DNA from: Escallonia rubra
Lineage: Eukaryota; Streptophyta; Magnoliopsida; Escalloniales; Escalloniaceae
DNA: 64,000 nucleotides
Direction: 5' to 3'
NCBI GenBank assembly: GCA_033065855.1
Contig: JAVXUO010002773.1
Span: 1-64,000 of the forward strand
Positions 11,570 to 22,993 of the stretch are shown piece after piece (within the stretch, counting starts at the first letter, position 1; each line of letters begins with the position of its first letter). The notes below the pieces were generated by a model. It was not told the origin of the DNA. It made no database searches and saw only the letters and a program-made list of their open reading frames with translations. Both the position numbers and the translations under genes were made by a program.

Positions 11570-12735
11570 AGTTGTCTGGTTCTTTAAAACATAGGGGTGT
11601 GAACAGTCAAATTGGTGAAACCATCTGACCATTCACAAACCGATGAATGAAAACCTTCCGTTTGGTTCCCTTATTGGAAACTTGAATCATTGGTTCTCGG
11701 TTGAAACTTTTTGACTCGGTTACATCTGAACCTACCCAAAGGAACTTAATATGTACACGATGTTGGTACACGCGGTACGTGCGAATAAACAAAAATATGA
11801 ATAAATTTAATTAATATTAATATAAATCATAAAAAAGCACATAAGAAGAGAAATGAGGTTATCTTGAAAATGGAGAAGTTTTCATTTTATTGGGATGTAG
11901 CGTTTATATATTGAAAGATCTTGAAGATATACAAAGTCCTACAATTCTATGTGGAAATTACAAGTTTTATGACAGAATCTCACAGGACCCAAATGCCACA
12001 ACTCTAGTATAAGTGACAAAAACAATCTCTCTCGACATATTTAATTGTTGTGTTGGCCTGCAACAATACTTCCCTCTTCTAAAACTTTAGTGATTAGGTT
12101 TAAGATTATTAACCATGAAACACTAGTAGTCTTACAGCCTATGGTAAAGGCCAGCGAAAAAAAGAAATCAAAAGCAGCAGTTCATTACATTACAGCGAAA
12201 ATAAGGCAAAATTTCTTTAGTATGCTTAGTCAATACACAGGAAAAAGCAATACAAATCTCCAACGTCAAAACTAACCGCTTGTTCAAGAAAAAACGACCC
12301 AGTCTTTTTGCCTGGCAGCTTTGCTTTCACCAAAATTGTCCACGTCTTTGAACTTATCACAACAACAAGTACTTCATAAGGGGACAGCCATGCACGCTGA
12401 GATTTCACAGAAAAGGTTATACTTTTGCCCACTGCTCTCACAATTCTCAGAATCCAACCATCCCGGAAATGGAAGGTGTTGAATCCTCGAGACGATACAG
12501 AAAATAGGAGGGGTGTCGCTTTCTTGTTCTGAACGCTTTTGTTACAGAGGGCAGAGGCATTGGGTTGCTGCTCTCTAAAACCCACGGGACAACTTATGAT
12601 TTCTTTCCTTCTGCCATAAAACCCACGGTACGTTAAGTGTCTTTTTGCTATTCGTCCCACGTTTCCTTAGCATCCAAAATCGTACAATATGATCTAGTCA
12701 ACCAACCAAGTGGGTCCTTTCCCAAGATATCTTTG
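11570..12735. repeat. Local duplication block, copy B
   Basis: 11570-12075 matches copy A and 12050-12735 matches copy C (15250-15990). On the minus strand, 12226-12660 is open for 144 codons in this copy; the C copy of the frame is interrupted after about 70 codons. I do not recognise the product, which has no clear domain. The block ends just upstream of the zinc-finger promoter. Confidence 0.75.
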
Positions 12736-13010
12736 GGGCAGATTTTCACGGACCTAGTTAGCTTTTGTCATTTTCGTGGACAAGAAGCGGCGGGAGTATC
12801 TCCTGGGAAGTGGGAACAAGAACAAGGACAGGGACAGGCCATGTAGAAGAGACCCTGTCTTCTTTTAAAAAAAGAGAAAAAGAGTAAGTATGCATAGTTT
12901 AGTGAAAGGAAAAATGTGTTGCGAGCTGACCAGGTGATGCGACGCTGCGTAGACACTGTGACTCTACGAGGTAGGAAAGTTTTGAATGTATTTATCTCTC
13001 TCTCTATATC

Positions 13011-13018
13011 TATATATA
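13011..13018 (+). promoter_or_regulatory. TATA-box candidate of the zinc-finger gene
   Basis: TATATATA follows a CT-rich run and lies about 110 bp upstream of the chosen ATG at 13126, leaving room for a short 5' leader. The same arrangement is kept in the 9-kb copy. Confidence 0.45.
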
Positions 13019-13125
13019 CACACAACTGTAGAGCAGTGTTACCACCCTCGGCGAATTAATCTTCCCTGTTCGGCATCTTCAGCTCAACCCTAATTTTTCT
13101 TAGCTGATGCAACCATCCGGCGAAA

Positions 13126-13983
13126 ATGTACCAGGCGCCGCAACCCCTTCTCCCCAATCACTCCGATATATCTAACCCTAACCCTAATTCTGCCCCTGCC
13201 GGCGCACCTTACCTTGTCATCACCTCCCAACCCTCGCTTCTCCCTCCAGGTACCCACTCGAGCCAGTACCGACCGCATACCCCCGACCCACGTCGCTACC
13301 CCGGGATCCAGTTCCAACCAGCACTTTACCCGGACCCAAATGCCGTTTTTCAGAACGTCGCGGTGACGCAGCCGGATCCAAATGCATACCCACCTGTAAG
13401 TCCTACGTTCCTCATCTGGCCCTGTCACACACGCATACATACAGAGTGTTGTTTTAGTAGGTTTGAATTTATGTGAAGTGTAGTAGGTTTGTTACTTAAA
13501 CCAGGGTTTTACGGTGTAATCTTAGGAGCCGTGGTTTTTAACTGGTCGTTTATTTGTGTACGTTGGCGGATCAAGGTTTTTGTAAGGTGTAAAGTGAGCA
13601 ATTTTGATTATTTTTTTTGGCAGACACATCTGAAGATGCTTATCCACAGCTCAAGAAAGTCTGCCCTCCTTTGTGAGGTTTGCAGCATTTACTGTGATAC
13701 CAAGGATGTCTTAGATAATCACATGCTGGGGAAAAAACATAAAAAGAATCTGCAACTGAAGATGTACTTAGCGGGTGCGACACCTAGTACGGGTGCGACA
13801 CCTACTACGGGCGTGCCACCAACTATGGGCACGACACCTGCTGCTGCCTCTGCGGAAGTCCAGAATGGAGGTTTGGGGCCAACTGTACCGGCAGCTCCCA
13901 TGATTTTCTGCACAATCTGCCACATTGCATGCAATAGTCCAGCTATGTTTGATAATCATCTTGCTGGTAAAAGGCATGCCAAG
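13126..13983 (+). CDS. Matrin/U1-type C2H2 zinc-finger protein (two exons, 3' part unresolved)
   Basis: Exon 1 is 13126-13395 (90 codons, Pro/Asn-rich, starting MYQAPQPLLPNHSD), with donor GTAAGT. Exon 2 is 13624-13983, preceded by a T-rich tract and GGCAG, with donor GTATTT. The phases match (0/0). Exon 2 encodes two zf-met/U1-like fingers: CEVCSIYCDTKDVLDNHMLG with its second His in KKH, and CTICHIACNSPAMFDNHLAG with KRH. They are separated by a Thr/Pro/Ala linker containing near-repeats of GATPSTG. Such fingers usually bind double-stranded or structured RNA, so a nuclear RNA-binding role is inferred. Without the second splice the frame runs on to a stop at 14017-14019; no further exon was found, so the C-terminus may be missing. 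Confidence 0.65.
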
Positions 13984-14019
13984 GTATTTAACAAAGTTGT
14001 TTTACTTTCTTCTAAATAG

Positions 14020-14659
14020 ACTCAGTCGGTATATACCATTTGCCATTTCTTTTACAAGTTTTGTTACTCTTGCCACAGATCGAACGTACTCCATGGCATG
14101 CATACCATTATCACATGTGTAAAGAATCAAATTCTGCTTCTGTGCTTATAGGGAACTGTTGTTGTCATGTTTTTGAAGTGGTGTGAAGTATTTATTTAGA
14201 TTTTACTTTGTTAATCTAGTCGGTAGTTTGTTTGTCAATCGATGGTTTTTTCTTGTGTTCTTTTGTTGGTATCTTTTGTTGGTATCTTTGTGGGTACATG
14301 GGTTGTCTGGTGTGTTTAAGAATTTTGATTATTGATAAGGGGCACAGCTTTTAGGAAATACAACTGGCTGGTTCTAAAAAAATTGAGTAGGCTGGTGCTA
14401 GGGACATATTTCATGTGGCAATGTGGAGAACTTGAGACGATAATGGAACTGTGGCGTTTGCTTGTGGCTTGTCCTCTTTACCAGAATTGAAATTGTTACC
14501 ATATTTGATTAAGAACCACCAGATTGGAAAGAAAGCATGTTCTAGGTTTGCTGTTTGAAAAGATTGTCTGTGCAGCCAAGGCACGTTGGTATGTAAGAGC
14601 CTTGCATTTGTAACCATCTATTTAGCTGATCGATGTAGCAAATTTGAAGATCTTCTTCC
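14020..14659. other. Downstream of zinc-finger gene, nothing assigned
   Basis: T-rich DNA with no convincing exon or poly(A) signal. If the zinc-finger gene has more exons they should lie here, but I cannot identify one. Confidence 0.4.
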
Positions 14660-15990
14660 GGTCATTTTATTGGGATGTAGCGTTTATATATTGAAAGATC
14701 TTAAATTTTTAACAAGATCTTGTTTAACTTCTTGTTAAGTTAAAATTAGTTTATTATAGAAGAGTATATTTGAAAGTCATAAAAAGGCTTCAGGATATGA
14801 TTCCTCTCCATTAATTATAAGATATTTGAATATCTTTTTCACCATTGTTGTGTATTACTTCAGTATCAAGTTCTTCAAATCGGCCACAAAATGCCAATGC
14901 TTAATTAGAAATACTATGGAAGCGAAACACGGAAAAAGGAAAGGTCCAAATAGACCAAAAATGACAATGGGCCAAAATTGATCAATTTGCACATATCAAA
15001 AACTAGATTGTTCAATCTCGATTTGTTTTTCTTTATTTTTTTTCAAACAGATATCCCTACGGTTTGGTTTGCTTTTGTTTGGTGTAGATTAACGTGGTTA
15101 CGCAAACGGCCAGTTTTGAAGATAAACAAAGTCCTACAATCTATGTGGAAAAATTACAAGTTTTATGACAGAATCTCACAGGACCCAAATGCCACAACTC
15201 TAGTATAAGTGACAAAAACAATCTCTCTCGACATATTTAATTGTTGTGTTGGCCTGCAACAATACTTCCCTCTTCTAAAACTTTAGTGATTAGGTTTAAG
15301 ATTATTAACCATGAAACACTAGTAGTCTTACAGCCTATGGTAAAGGCCAGCGAAATATTACTCATTCATAATTGTCCAATACTAGTCTTACAGCCTATGG
15401 GAATGGCCAGCGAAAAAAAGAAATCAAAAGCAGCAGTTCATTACATTACAGCGAAAATAAGGCAAAATTTCTTTAGTATGCTTAGTCAATACACAGGAAA
15501 AGGCAATACAAATCTCCAACGTCAAAACTAACCCCTTGTTCAAGAAAAAACGACCCAGTCTTTTTGCCTGGCAGCTTTGCTTTCACCAAAATTGTCTTCG
15601 GTCTACGTCTTTGAACTTATCACAACAACAAGCACTTCAAAAGGGACAGCCATGCACGCTGAGATTTCACAGAAAAGGTTACACTTTTGCCCACTGCTCT
15701 CACAATTCTCAAAATCCAAGCATCCCGGAAATGGAAGGCGTTGAATCCTCGAGACAATACAGAAAATAGGAGGAGGGGTCGCTTTCTTGTTCTGAAAGCT
15801 TTTGTTACAGAGGGCAGAGGCATTGGGTTGCTGCTCTCTAAAACCCACGGGACAACTTATGATTTCTTTCCTTCTGCCATAAAACCCACGGTACGTTAAG
15901 TGTCTTTTTGCTATTCGTCCCACGTTTCCTTAGCATCCAAAATCTTATGATATGATCTAGTTAAGCAACCAAGTGGGTCCTTTCCCAAGA
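14660..15990. repeat. Local duplication block, copy C
   Basis: 14660-14700 and 15059-15270 match copies A and B. The intervening ~360 bp interrupt the alignment exactly after GAAAGATCTT and may be an insertion. 15250-15990 matches 12050-12735, with an extra internal duplication of about 56 bp near 15355-15412 (CTTACAGCCTATGG occurs twice). The minus-strand frame equivalent to 12226-12660 is broken here. Confidence 0.75.
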
Positions 15991-16000
15991 TACGATTTGA

Positions 16001-16440
16001 TTTCAGAAACAAAGTCAAGTGTTTTGGCCAAGCATATAGTATGAATTCTACCGAAGCAGCTAAAGCAGGTGATATGATAACCTCAAAACAAAGTCAAGTG
16101 TTTTGGCAACTGGGCTAAACCTATGACCTATGTACTACAATATATATAAAGATATACATAATGTGTGTGTGTGTGAGAGAGTGAGTGTGAGAGAGAGAGA
16201 GAGAACATGCTTCGGTATATATGTTGATGTGAGTTGCTCTCATTTATTTATTGATGTGAGAGAGAGAGAACATGCTTCGGTATATATGTTGAGTGAGTGT
16301 GTGAGAGACAGGGACAGGGACAGGCCATGATGAACATCATTATCTCGGGACCCGTGGTGATTTATGTATGTGTCTGTGTCTGTCAATGCGTGTGTGCGTG
16401 TTTGTGTATATGAACACGCTAAGCCTGTTTCTTAGAAAAA
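16001..16440. repeat. Joined fragments D, promoter piece and E of the zinc-finger locus
   Basis: 16001-16142 repeats 7880-8012. 16308-16352 repeats the GGACAGGCCATGATGAACAT segment of 8735-8770. 16354-16440 repeats 10560-10655. Between them lies a (GT)n(GA)n microsatellite (about 16160-16205) with a partial second copy near 16255-16290. Three pieces that are kilobases apart in the 8-11 kb region are here fused within 450 bp. Confidence 0.75.
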
Positions 16441-17269
16441 GATGGAATCCTGTTGTCAAGTCGATTCAAAAATATCACAACAAACTTGTGAAGTCTTGAA
16501 TGACAGATAGGTGGTGCAGTTACCAACGCACAGTATTCCGCCACTAGAGAAGCCCCTCTGTTTGGATCATTGTACAAATTTGTCATTGGATTATCGGAGA
16601 AATATTTATGTCATTTGAACCTTTTTTCAGAGAAATGGTCCACTAATATGCAAAACTATACTCTTCTCGGCAAATATATGGTGCGAGTGAGGTGACGGGA
16701 AGAAGAAGTCGACAAATATCAAGAACGAAACTGGTTGAAAAATCCGTGCTATAATTATCGTGATATTTATGAACCTTACAATTCTAGAAAATCAATTGTA
16801 TCACGTATAAACTATATGCTATCTTCCAAAGAATCGATAATTCTCTCACTCACTCTCTCTCTCTCTCTCTCTCTCTGTGAGACATCACCGCCGTCCAATA
16901 TCTCTTGGTTATCTAACTTCACGATTCCCTTTTGAAACGTGTCTCGGTAGAATTCAATTAATGCAAAATTCAGTCTAGCCGTCCAATTAATGCTCCACGA
17001 TTCATATCTCTTGGTTATCTGACTTCACGATTCACTTTTGAATCGTCCTCCACTTTTGAATTTTTTTTTACGTCACTTAATAATACAGTTGGCTGCTTAA
17101 AATTTATTATTCCTTAGAAATTTAATAATTTTCTGTAGAATTAATTTCGTTCCTTTCAATTCGATATGATTGAGTTAAAAATTATTTGGCCGTTTGTTAG
17201 ACGATAGCAATAACCTTTTATTTTGTGATATTTAAATAATTGTTTAATGTATTTGTAGCACTTAAACTT
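16441..17269. other. Intergenic with CT microsatellite
   Basis: A (CT)n run occupies about 16845-16877. Positions 17090-17270 are inverted relative to 6540-6712. TATCTCTTGGTTATCT and the CACGATTC motif recur at about 16898 and 17005, a local imperfect duplication. No gene seen. Confidence 0.5.
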
Positions 17270-18830
17270 CACCAATCCACTTTTTCTATCCACTTTCTTC
17301 TTTCATTCTCTTTCTAATAAAAACTTCACAAAATATATGACTCATATTATAAATAGACGTATAAGTTAAATACGATCGAATATTATGAGACGGTCAAAGT
17401 GTTCCTTGCAGGTATTGGATGTTGACTTCGAAACGCTCTTCCAATTCAAAAGTGTGTGCATGTCTGGTCCGCGGAGAGTATCTCCAAGGAAGGGGACAGA
17501 AATCTCATGGTTGTAGTCATAACAGTCTTGAAGCCAAACACCATGTTTACATTAATTACTCACTCTAGAGCTCTCAGATTTATGGCTCTTCACCTGCATT
17601 TTGTACAACGTTCATAATGGTCTGCTGCAATCTTGTACAATGTTCATAATGGTTTGCTGCATCTTGTACATTATTCATAATGGTTTGATAGGGAAATTTT
17701 GCCTGCTTTTTGCCTGCATCAGGAAATGAGAAAAAATTTCTTCCAGCTATCCGATGTCTTCTTGTGAATTTAATTCCCTGTTAATTGCAATGTCAAAAAT
17801 CATTTCTAAACCTGTTGAAATAATTTTTTATGGTGCAATCTTGATGGTTTAAAATGCACCAAAATATTTTCAGTTTTATTGTTAGATGAATAAAAGATAT
17901 TATCGAATGAGCTTAAGTTACTACTTAAATAATCAACAACATTATGTCAAAATTATGAGTCAAGTAAAATCATTCATGAGTTTGCAAAATGTTGGTGGTC
18001 TGAAAAAATATTACACTATTTTTGTGAGTATTTTTCAATTGTAAAATGATATATCCTGTTCATCGTCCATAGGTATATGTGTATGCCAGAGAGCCTAACT
18101 TGTGCTAATTTGTTATAGCTTTTGACCAATGAGCTGAGCTCGTTATCTCCAGTCGTGCTCTCATTAAATAGAGTAAATGATAGACAACAAAGAGTTGTTC
18201 TCGACAAAAGCCACCTTCTGAGCAAATCACTATCAAGCCATCCCTTGTCAAAGTACATGCTAGGGCTGACAAAATGGATGGGTCAGTTGAGTTTGAATTT
18301 GGATCAAATGGATTTAAGTAAAATGGATAGCTGGCCCATTTAAATACATTTATCTGTGAATTAATTAGATCAATGATTTAAATGGGTAATGTAACTCCTT
18401 ATCTAAACTTGATACATTTATCAAGATCCAAAACAATTGGACAATTTCTTACCGCCAATTTTTTACTTGACACAATCCTTGAACAGATCTAGCTTCTGAC
18501 CCGACACAGTCCGCGGACAAACCAAATTTTTTACTAGGCACGTTTGAGTTTTTGACTTTCATATTTCAATATATTTTTATTGAAAATGAGTAGCAATAAA
18601 TTATGCTTCTACACTTCTAATTCTAAGTTATACACTCATATTGAATGATTAGACCTTTAAAAAGCATAAACATAGTATGAAAAAAAGAAGAAGAAGAAGG
18701 CACAACACAAAAGGAGTTCAAAATTTCAGAATATATATTAAGAAAACAAATAATCTATGTTCGATAAATACTAATCTGTTAAAATATTAAACTAAGGTTT
18801 CTTAAGTTGAATCTTTTTTGCCCGTGGCCA
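17270..18830. repeat. Segmental duplication, copy 2 (empty hAT site)
   Basis: Paralogue of 3600-6060. The single CGTCCATA at 18064-18071 is the unoccupied target of the hAT element. The copies differ by many substitutions and small indels, so the duplication is not very recent. No coding sequence recognised. Confidence 0.85.
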
Positions 18831-19939
18831 AATATACTCAGATAATCACATTTGAAGCAACTCATTTTTCTGAAATCAATAAGTGTGGGAAGTCTTCAGT
18901 GAGAACTACCTTCTCATCGATATCACGTAGACCTTAATGGATAATTAATTAGAAAGAAAAACAAAAGAAAAAGAAACCTAAAGTTACATATAGCAGATCA
19001 ACCCCTTCCAGAAATGATATACTAAATTACAGTTTACCGAAGAATTATGAACAAAATTGACAATTTAAAAGGATAAACGACAACCATAAGGTGTACTTGA
19101 TAAGTCAGAAAGCCAATCGTGCATGGATACTAAGGTAGCGTTTTATAAAATTTTCTTTTTCAGTTTTTTTTCCATATTTGTAAACTGCAGAAAAAAAAAT
19201 CCGTTTGACAGGCAGTTTTTGTTTTTTTTTTCTTTAGTTTTGAAAACCAGTTTTTAAAATATGACTATTTTTGAAAACTCCATTTTGGAGTTTTAGGTTT
19301 CCAATTTTGATTTTTGTTTTGAGATCCCCCTCCCTCCCCCGACCACCGCCACTGCTGACACCCCCGCCGCTGCTACCACCGCCACACGCTGCCACCACCG
19401 CCACTGGTGCTTTGGGGAGTTCTAAAAAAAAATGATAAAAAAAACTGAAAATATAAATTGGGTAATCAAACACCCATTTTGTTTTTGTTAGAAAAAAAAT
19501 AAAAACTAAAGTGGTTTTGATTTTTGTTTTACTAGAAACTGAAAAATCAAAACTGTAAATAATTTCAAACAGATTCGACTTCAACAGTTTTTGGAACAAG
19601 TGAAGCACGACCTGATGTTTATTTGATTTTTTACACTAAAAGCAGATTCTGAGACAACACTAGTAATATGAGAGTTAAGAAGATCAAGCGCTATCGAGGA
19701 AGCTCAGGGTACTTCAAATGGTGTTCTTTCGACTAATTTAAAAGATCCATTTTGACATTTTATTTGTGGAGCACCAATTTTTCTTCCAAATATAAATCGA
19801 TAAGAGATAGTTGGCATCATCAGCTCACACCCAAAGTCAACCACCCAAAATGAAGATGACTGAGCTCCTTGCTTGCAAGATGTGACCAGCAAGTTAGTGT
19901 GGATTTGAGTTAACGAAGCCCCCTAAAAATTGTCCTGAT
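18831..19939. other. Intergenic; homopolymer-rich, possible MITE near 19130-19610
   Basis: Dense A/T runs enclose a short GC-rich tract (19326-19410) made of imperfect (CCACCG)-like repeats. The arrangement resembles the interior of a non-autonomous DNA element, but I cannot pair its ends. The 124-codon minus frame over it is low complexity. Confidence 0.35.
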
Positions 19940-21480
19940 CATGTGGAACCTCTGAAATCCTCAAGAATCGATAATACTGCATAAAGTTCATGTCGATGGG
20001 ACGAAGGATTGCTAAATTTTTACGTTTCGAATTTACTAATATTCACAAGGTATAATATACCCCGAGCAATATACAAATCATTTTTTCATTTTGTAAACTA
20101 TTACCCTCAGTCTGTGCTACTATCGAAAGGATATTTGGATGTTAATTACCTCAACATTATACATATACTTGACATAAAGTATCAGTAAAAAGAAAATTTT
20201 GAGCAAAACTCGTTGTTGCTTTATTGTGATAAATAACTTTATAACAACTGTCATAAGACAATAGTTTAGAAGTTCTTTAATTTTTCAAATAAAGTTCTAG
20301 TTATCTCTTGAAGACTTTAACTCTCCTGTCTAAAACTCTATTTTTCTGAGTAATTCAAGCCGATAACTCATGAGTAATACGATACTCGTCACAAGGATTT
20401 AGAAATGACTTTTTTAAAATCCACCTTTTAAATTGAATAAGCCTTAAGGTTTCTCTTTCCCGAGTGAACGAGTTTAAGAAGTTCATTTAAGAACAACCCA
20501 TCTCCATCGTGCAAAAAACATCACTTTAAGAGTGTGTGTGTGTATTGACCAATCATATACAGGTGACAAAAACAAACAATACTTAAAACTAGTGTTCAAA
20601 CAAGTCTGTTATTGTAATTATAGTGAGCACAAAATTAAAGTTATTTCCAGTCTAGTCTGTAGCTATCCACTAATTAATGAACTTTATAGGCAAATCCGCT
20701 TGGCAAATATTCTCAGTTGCATTTATTTATGTCATCACGTACTATTAACCCTCTAAAATCCTCAAGAAATTGATAATACTACAGTCTACATAAAGTTCAT
20801 ATCGATTACACTATAAATAGCTAAATTTTTACATGTAGGCCGTTACCAACGTTCACGAGGTGTAATATATGCTAAGCTATATAAAAAGTTAATTTTCCAT
20901 GCAGAGTACACAACTATTGCTATTGAAAAGTTTGGAATATGAGATCTAGAATCCATGTTGACGTCGAGGGAATGCACCAATAAAATTATCCCCAAATTAT
21001 AAGACAAGTGGCATTCCTTTTCGTTGCCAAAACTTGTTTATAGCAGACGATGAATCATCATAATTTTGTTAGAAGATGGGATATTCCGAAAATACGACAA
21101 AAAGATTAAGACCCACGAGGTGTTCACAACCTCCGCCAGAAAACCTTTTAAAGTTTGTTTTCAGGAAGCATAATGCTAAACGTCTCTCGGACCGTTCAAT
21201 TTTTTTCCCTCTGCAACCCACCCTCTTGAGTAGTTCAAGCCGATAAGTCGTAATTAATACACGGCTAATTAGAGAATCCTTTAAAGTTCAGTGTTTTCAT
21301 TGAGAGTAAGCTTTAGGGGCTTCTAATTTCAATTTCAAATTCAAATTCAAATGAGGTTAAAGAATTCATCGAAGAAGCTCATCTTTATGTTACAAAATAT
21401 CACTCAAGTACAACTTGACCAATCACATACAACAATGACAAAAACGCAAAGCTTAACACTAGCGTGTCCAAACAAATAAG
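19940..21480. repeat. Diverged direct duplication, ~0.8 kb units
   Basis: 19940-20610 and 20750-21480 share ordered landmarks: AATCCTCAAGAA with GATAATACT, CATAAAGTTCAT, GCTAAATTTTTAC, TTCAAGCCGATAA, and GACCAATCA followed by ATACA. The units are strongly diverged. No coding content seen. They could be remains of terminal repeats of an old retroelement. Confidence 0.6.
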
Positions 21481-22138
21481 GTGGTTATTTTTGTAAATTT
21501 TTATCCTTGCCCACGATTGCTGTGCGGATTATATCACCTAATTCTTCACCTAAATTCTATAGACCTAAGAGCGTTGAGCCGTTTCTGTTTGTTTTGTCTG
21601 TTTGTGTTATTTTTTCAGCTCGACTTTATAAATTTTTGAAGCAAGCGATGCACAACCTCTCAATTTATGATCCAATGGTATAATTTCTACTATTCTATCA
21701 TTTTGTGAGAGGGATTTTGTGTAACGATCAAAGGGAGAGTTCGACTTGTGTTTTCAAAATCTGGTATTGCCATGTAGGTTACCTCCGTTCCAACGTCCCA
21801 CCACTTCTTCCGGTGAAAATTGCAAGCTTTTGAAACACGCCGTGTTACCTGCTCTCTCTCTCTCTCTCTCTCTCTCTTTGCAAGTCTTTTTGTTTTGAAA
21901 TTGTTGTACCAAAACATAGCAAGTTTGAAACGCAAGATGTTGTTTGATATGCCATTCATTTTCTTTGAAAGGAAAAGCAAATGCAAGAGAAATATATTCA
22001 CATATGATTGACGAATTACCTGCATCAGCGTGTTGAGGACTTATTTTAACAAGATCTAGAAGAGGCACCCGTCAGACTGAAATCAGAAGTTTTGGCTACT
22101 GTGAAGTGCTAAATGTTAAAAACCATGGACGGAGAAGC
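21481..22138. other. Intergenic with CT microsatellite (about 21850-21879)
   Basis: No gene seen. The open frames here are created by the CT repeat. Confidence 0.5.
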
Positions 22139-22141
22139 TAA

Positions 22142-22448
22142 GGCCCGTACGCTTGCCATATTTGTTTTCTGTTTTAGCAATGATGATGAAAAAGATTCTT
22201 TTTTTGCGTACTTTTATCATTTTCTGTTTTCGTTTTGGATAAAATTACTCAAATAGTAGCAAAAAACTGAAAACACAAAAACACCTAAAATGTGTTTTCA
22301 GTTTTTTTCACTCAAACTTAACCCAATATATAAAAAATAGCTAATTTTATTTGGTGAAAATAATAAAAGTACAGGAACAGAATTACAAACTGAATATGAA
22401 AATCATGAAAATGAAAACAGAAAACGAATATGGTAAGCGTACATGGCC
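22142..22448. mobile_element. Tourist-like MITE (PIF/Harbinger type, 307 bp)
   Basis: The left end GGCCCGTACGCTTGCC and the right end, read inverted as GGCCATGTACGCTTACC, form imperfect terminal inverted repeats that continue for about 35 bp into TTCTGTTTT. A 3-bp TAA target duplication flanks the element (22139-22141, 22449-22451). The interior is AT-rich and non-coding. Confidence 0.8.
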
Positions 22449-22451
22449 TAA

Positions 22452-22838
22452 TTTACGTGTCATTGCAAAAAAGAAGACGAGTAAGGTGGAGCAGTTGTTG
22501 CCTTATTTGCTAAAAATGAAACAAGTCTATCTGCATCTTTCAATACATCCTCCGTTGCATCGCCATCAAAATCATTAGTTGTCCGCGCCAACTCATGGCA
22601 TGCATGCAACTTTCATTCCTTCAACAGACTGCACCATAACACAGAACCTCTCTCAGGGGATGAACTTCTTGAGTACATGTAGAGATAATAGAGAAGAAAC
22701 ACAGCATGTAGGAAAACATGAATGTAAAAATCTACAACGAAACAACGCATATGGTTATAATTGTCACGCCTACGAACCTATGACTACTGAAGAGTTGCAG
22801 GAGAATCAGAATGCAAGAACACAACTTCCTGCTTGAAT
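22452..22838. other. Short frames between MITE and exon-like block
   Basis: An open frame at 22579-22836 (85 codons on +, polar) has no recognisable domain. Nothing else seen. Confidence 0.3.
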
Positions 22839-22889
22839 TTAGTTGCCCACAACATGATCATCAGCAATAACAAAAAGGCAAATGCAAAC

Positions 22890-22993
22890 CTTCTCGGGAG
22901 AGCCATATGCAATTATGTCCACGGCTGCATTCCAGTCGGTAGGGCCAACAAACACTAGCCAATGTCCGGACTCAGAATGACCATAACTCTCCC
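22890..22993 (-). CDS. Possible isolated exon, unrecognised
   Basis: On the minus strand a stretch preceded by CTACGTTGCAG and followed by the donor-like GTTTGC encodes ESYGHSESGHWLVF then VGPTDWNAAVDI. The Trp- and Gly-rich composition and clean boundaries look like a true exon. The VGPTDW motif faintly resembles the VGP-x-W stretch of plant EFFECTOR OF TRANSCRIPTION proteins, but this is not enough to assign it. If the intron is retained the frame stops at 22839. No partner exon found. Confidence 0.35.

Noticed and set aside
19130-19610. MITE with pairable ends
   Set aside because: The compositional pattern fits, but I could not pair inverted ends or a target duplication.
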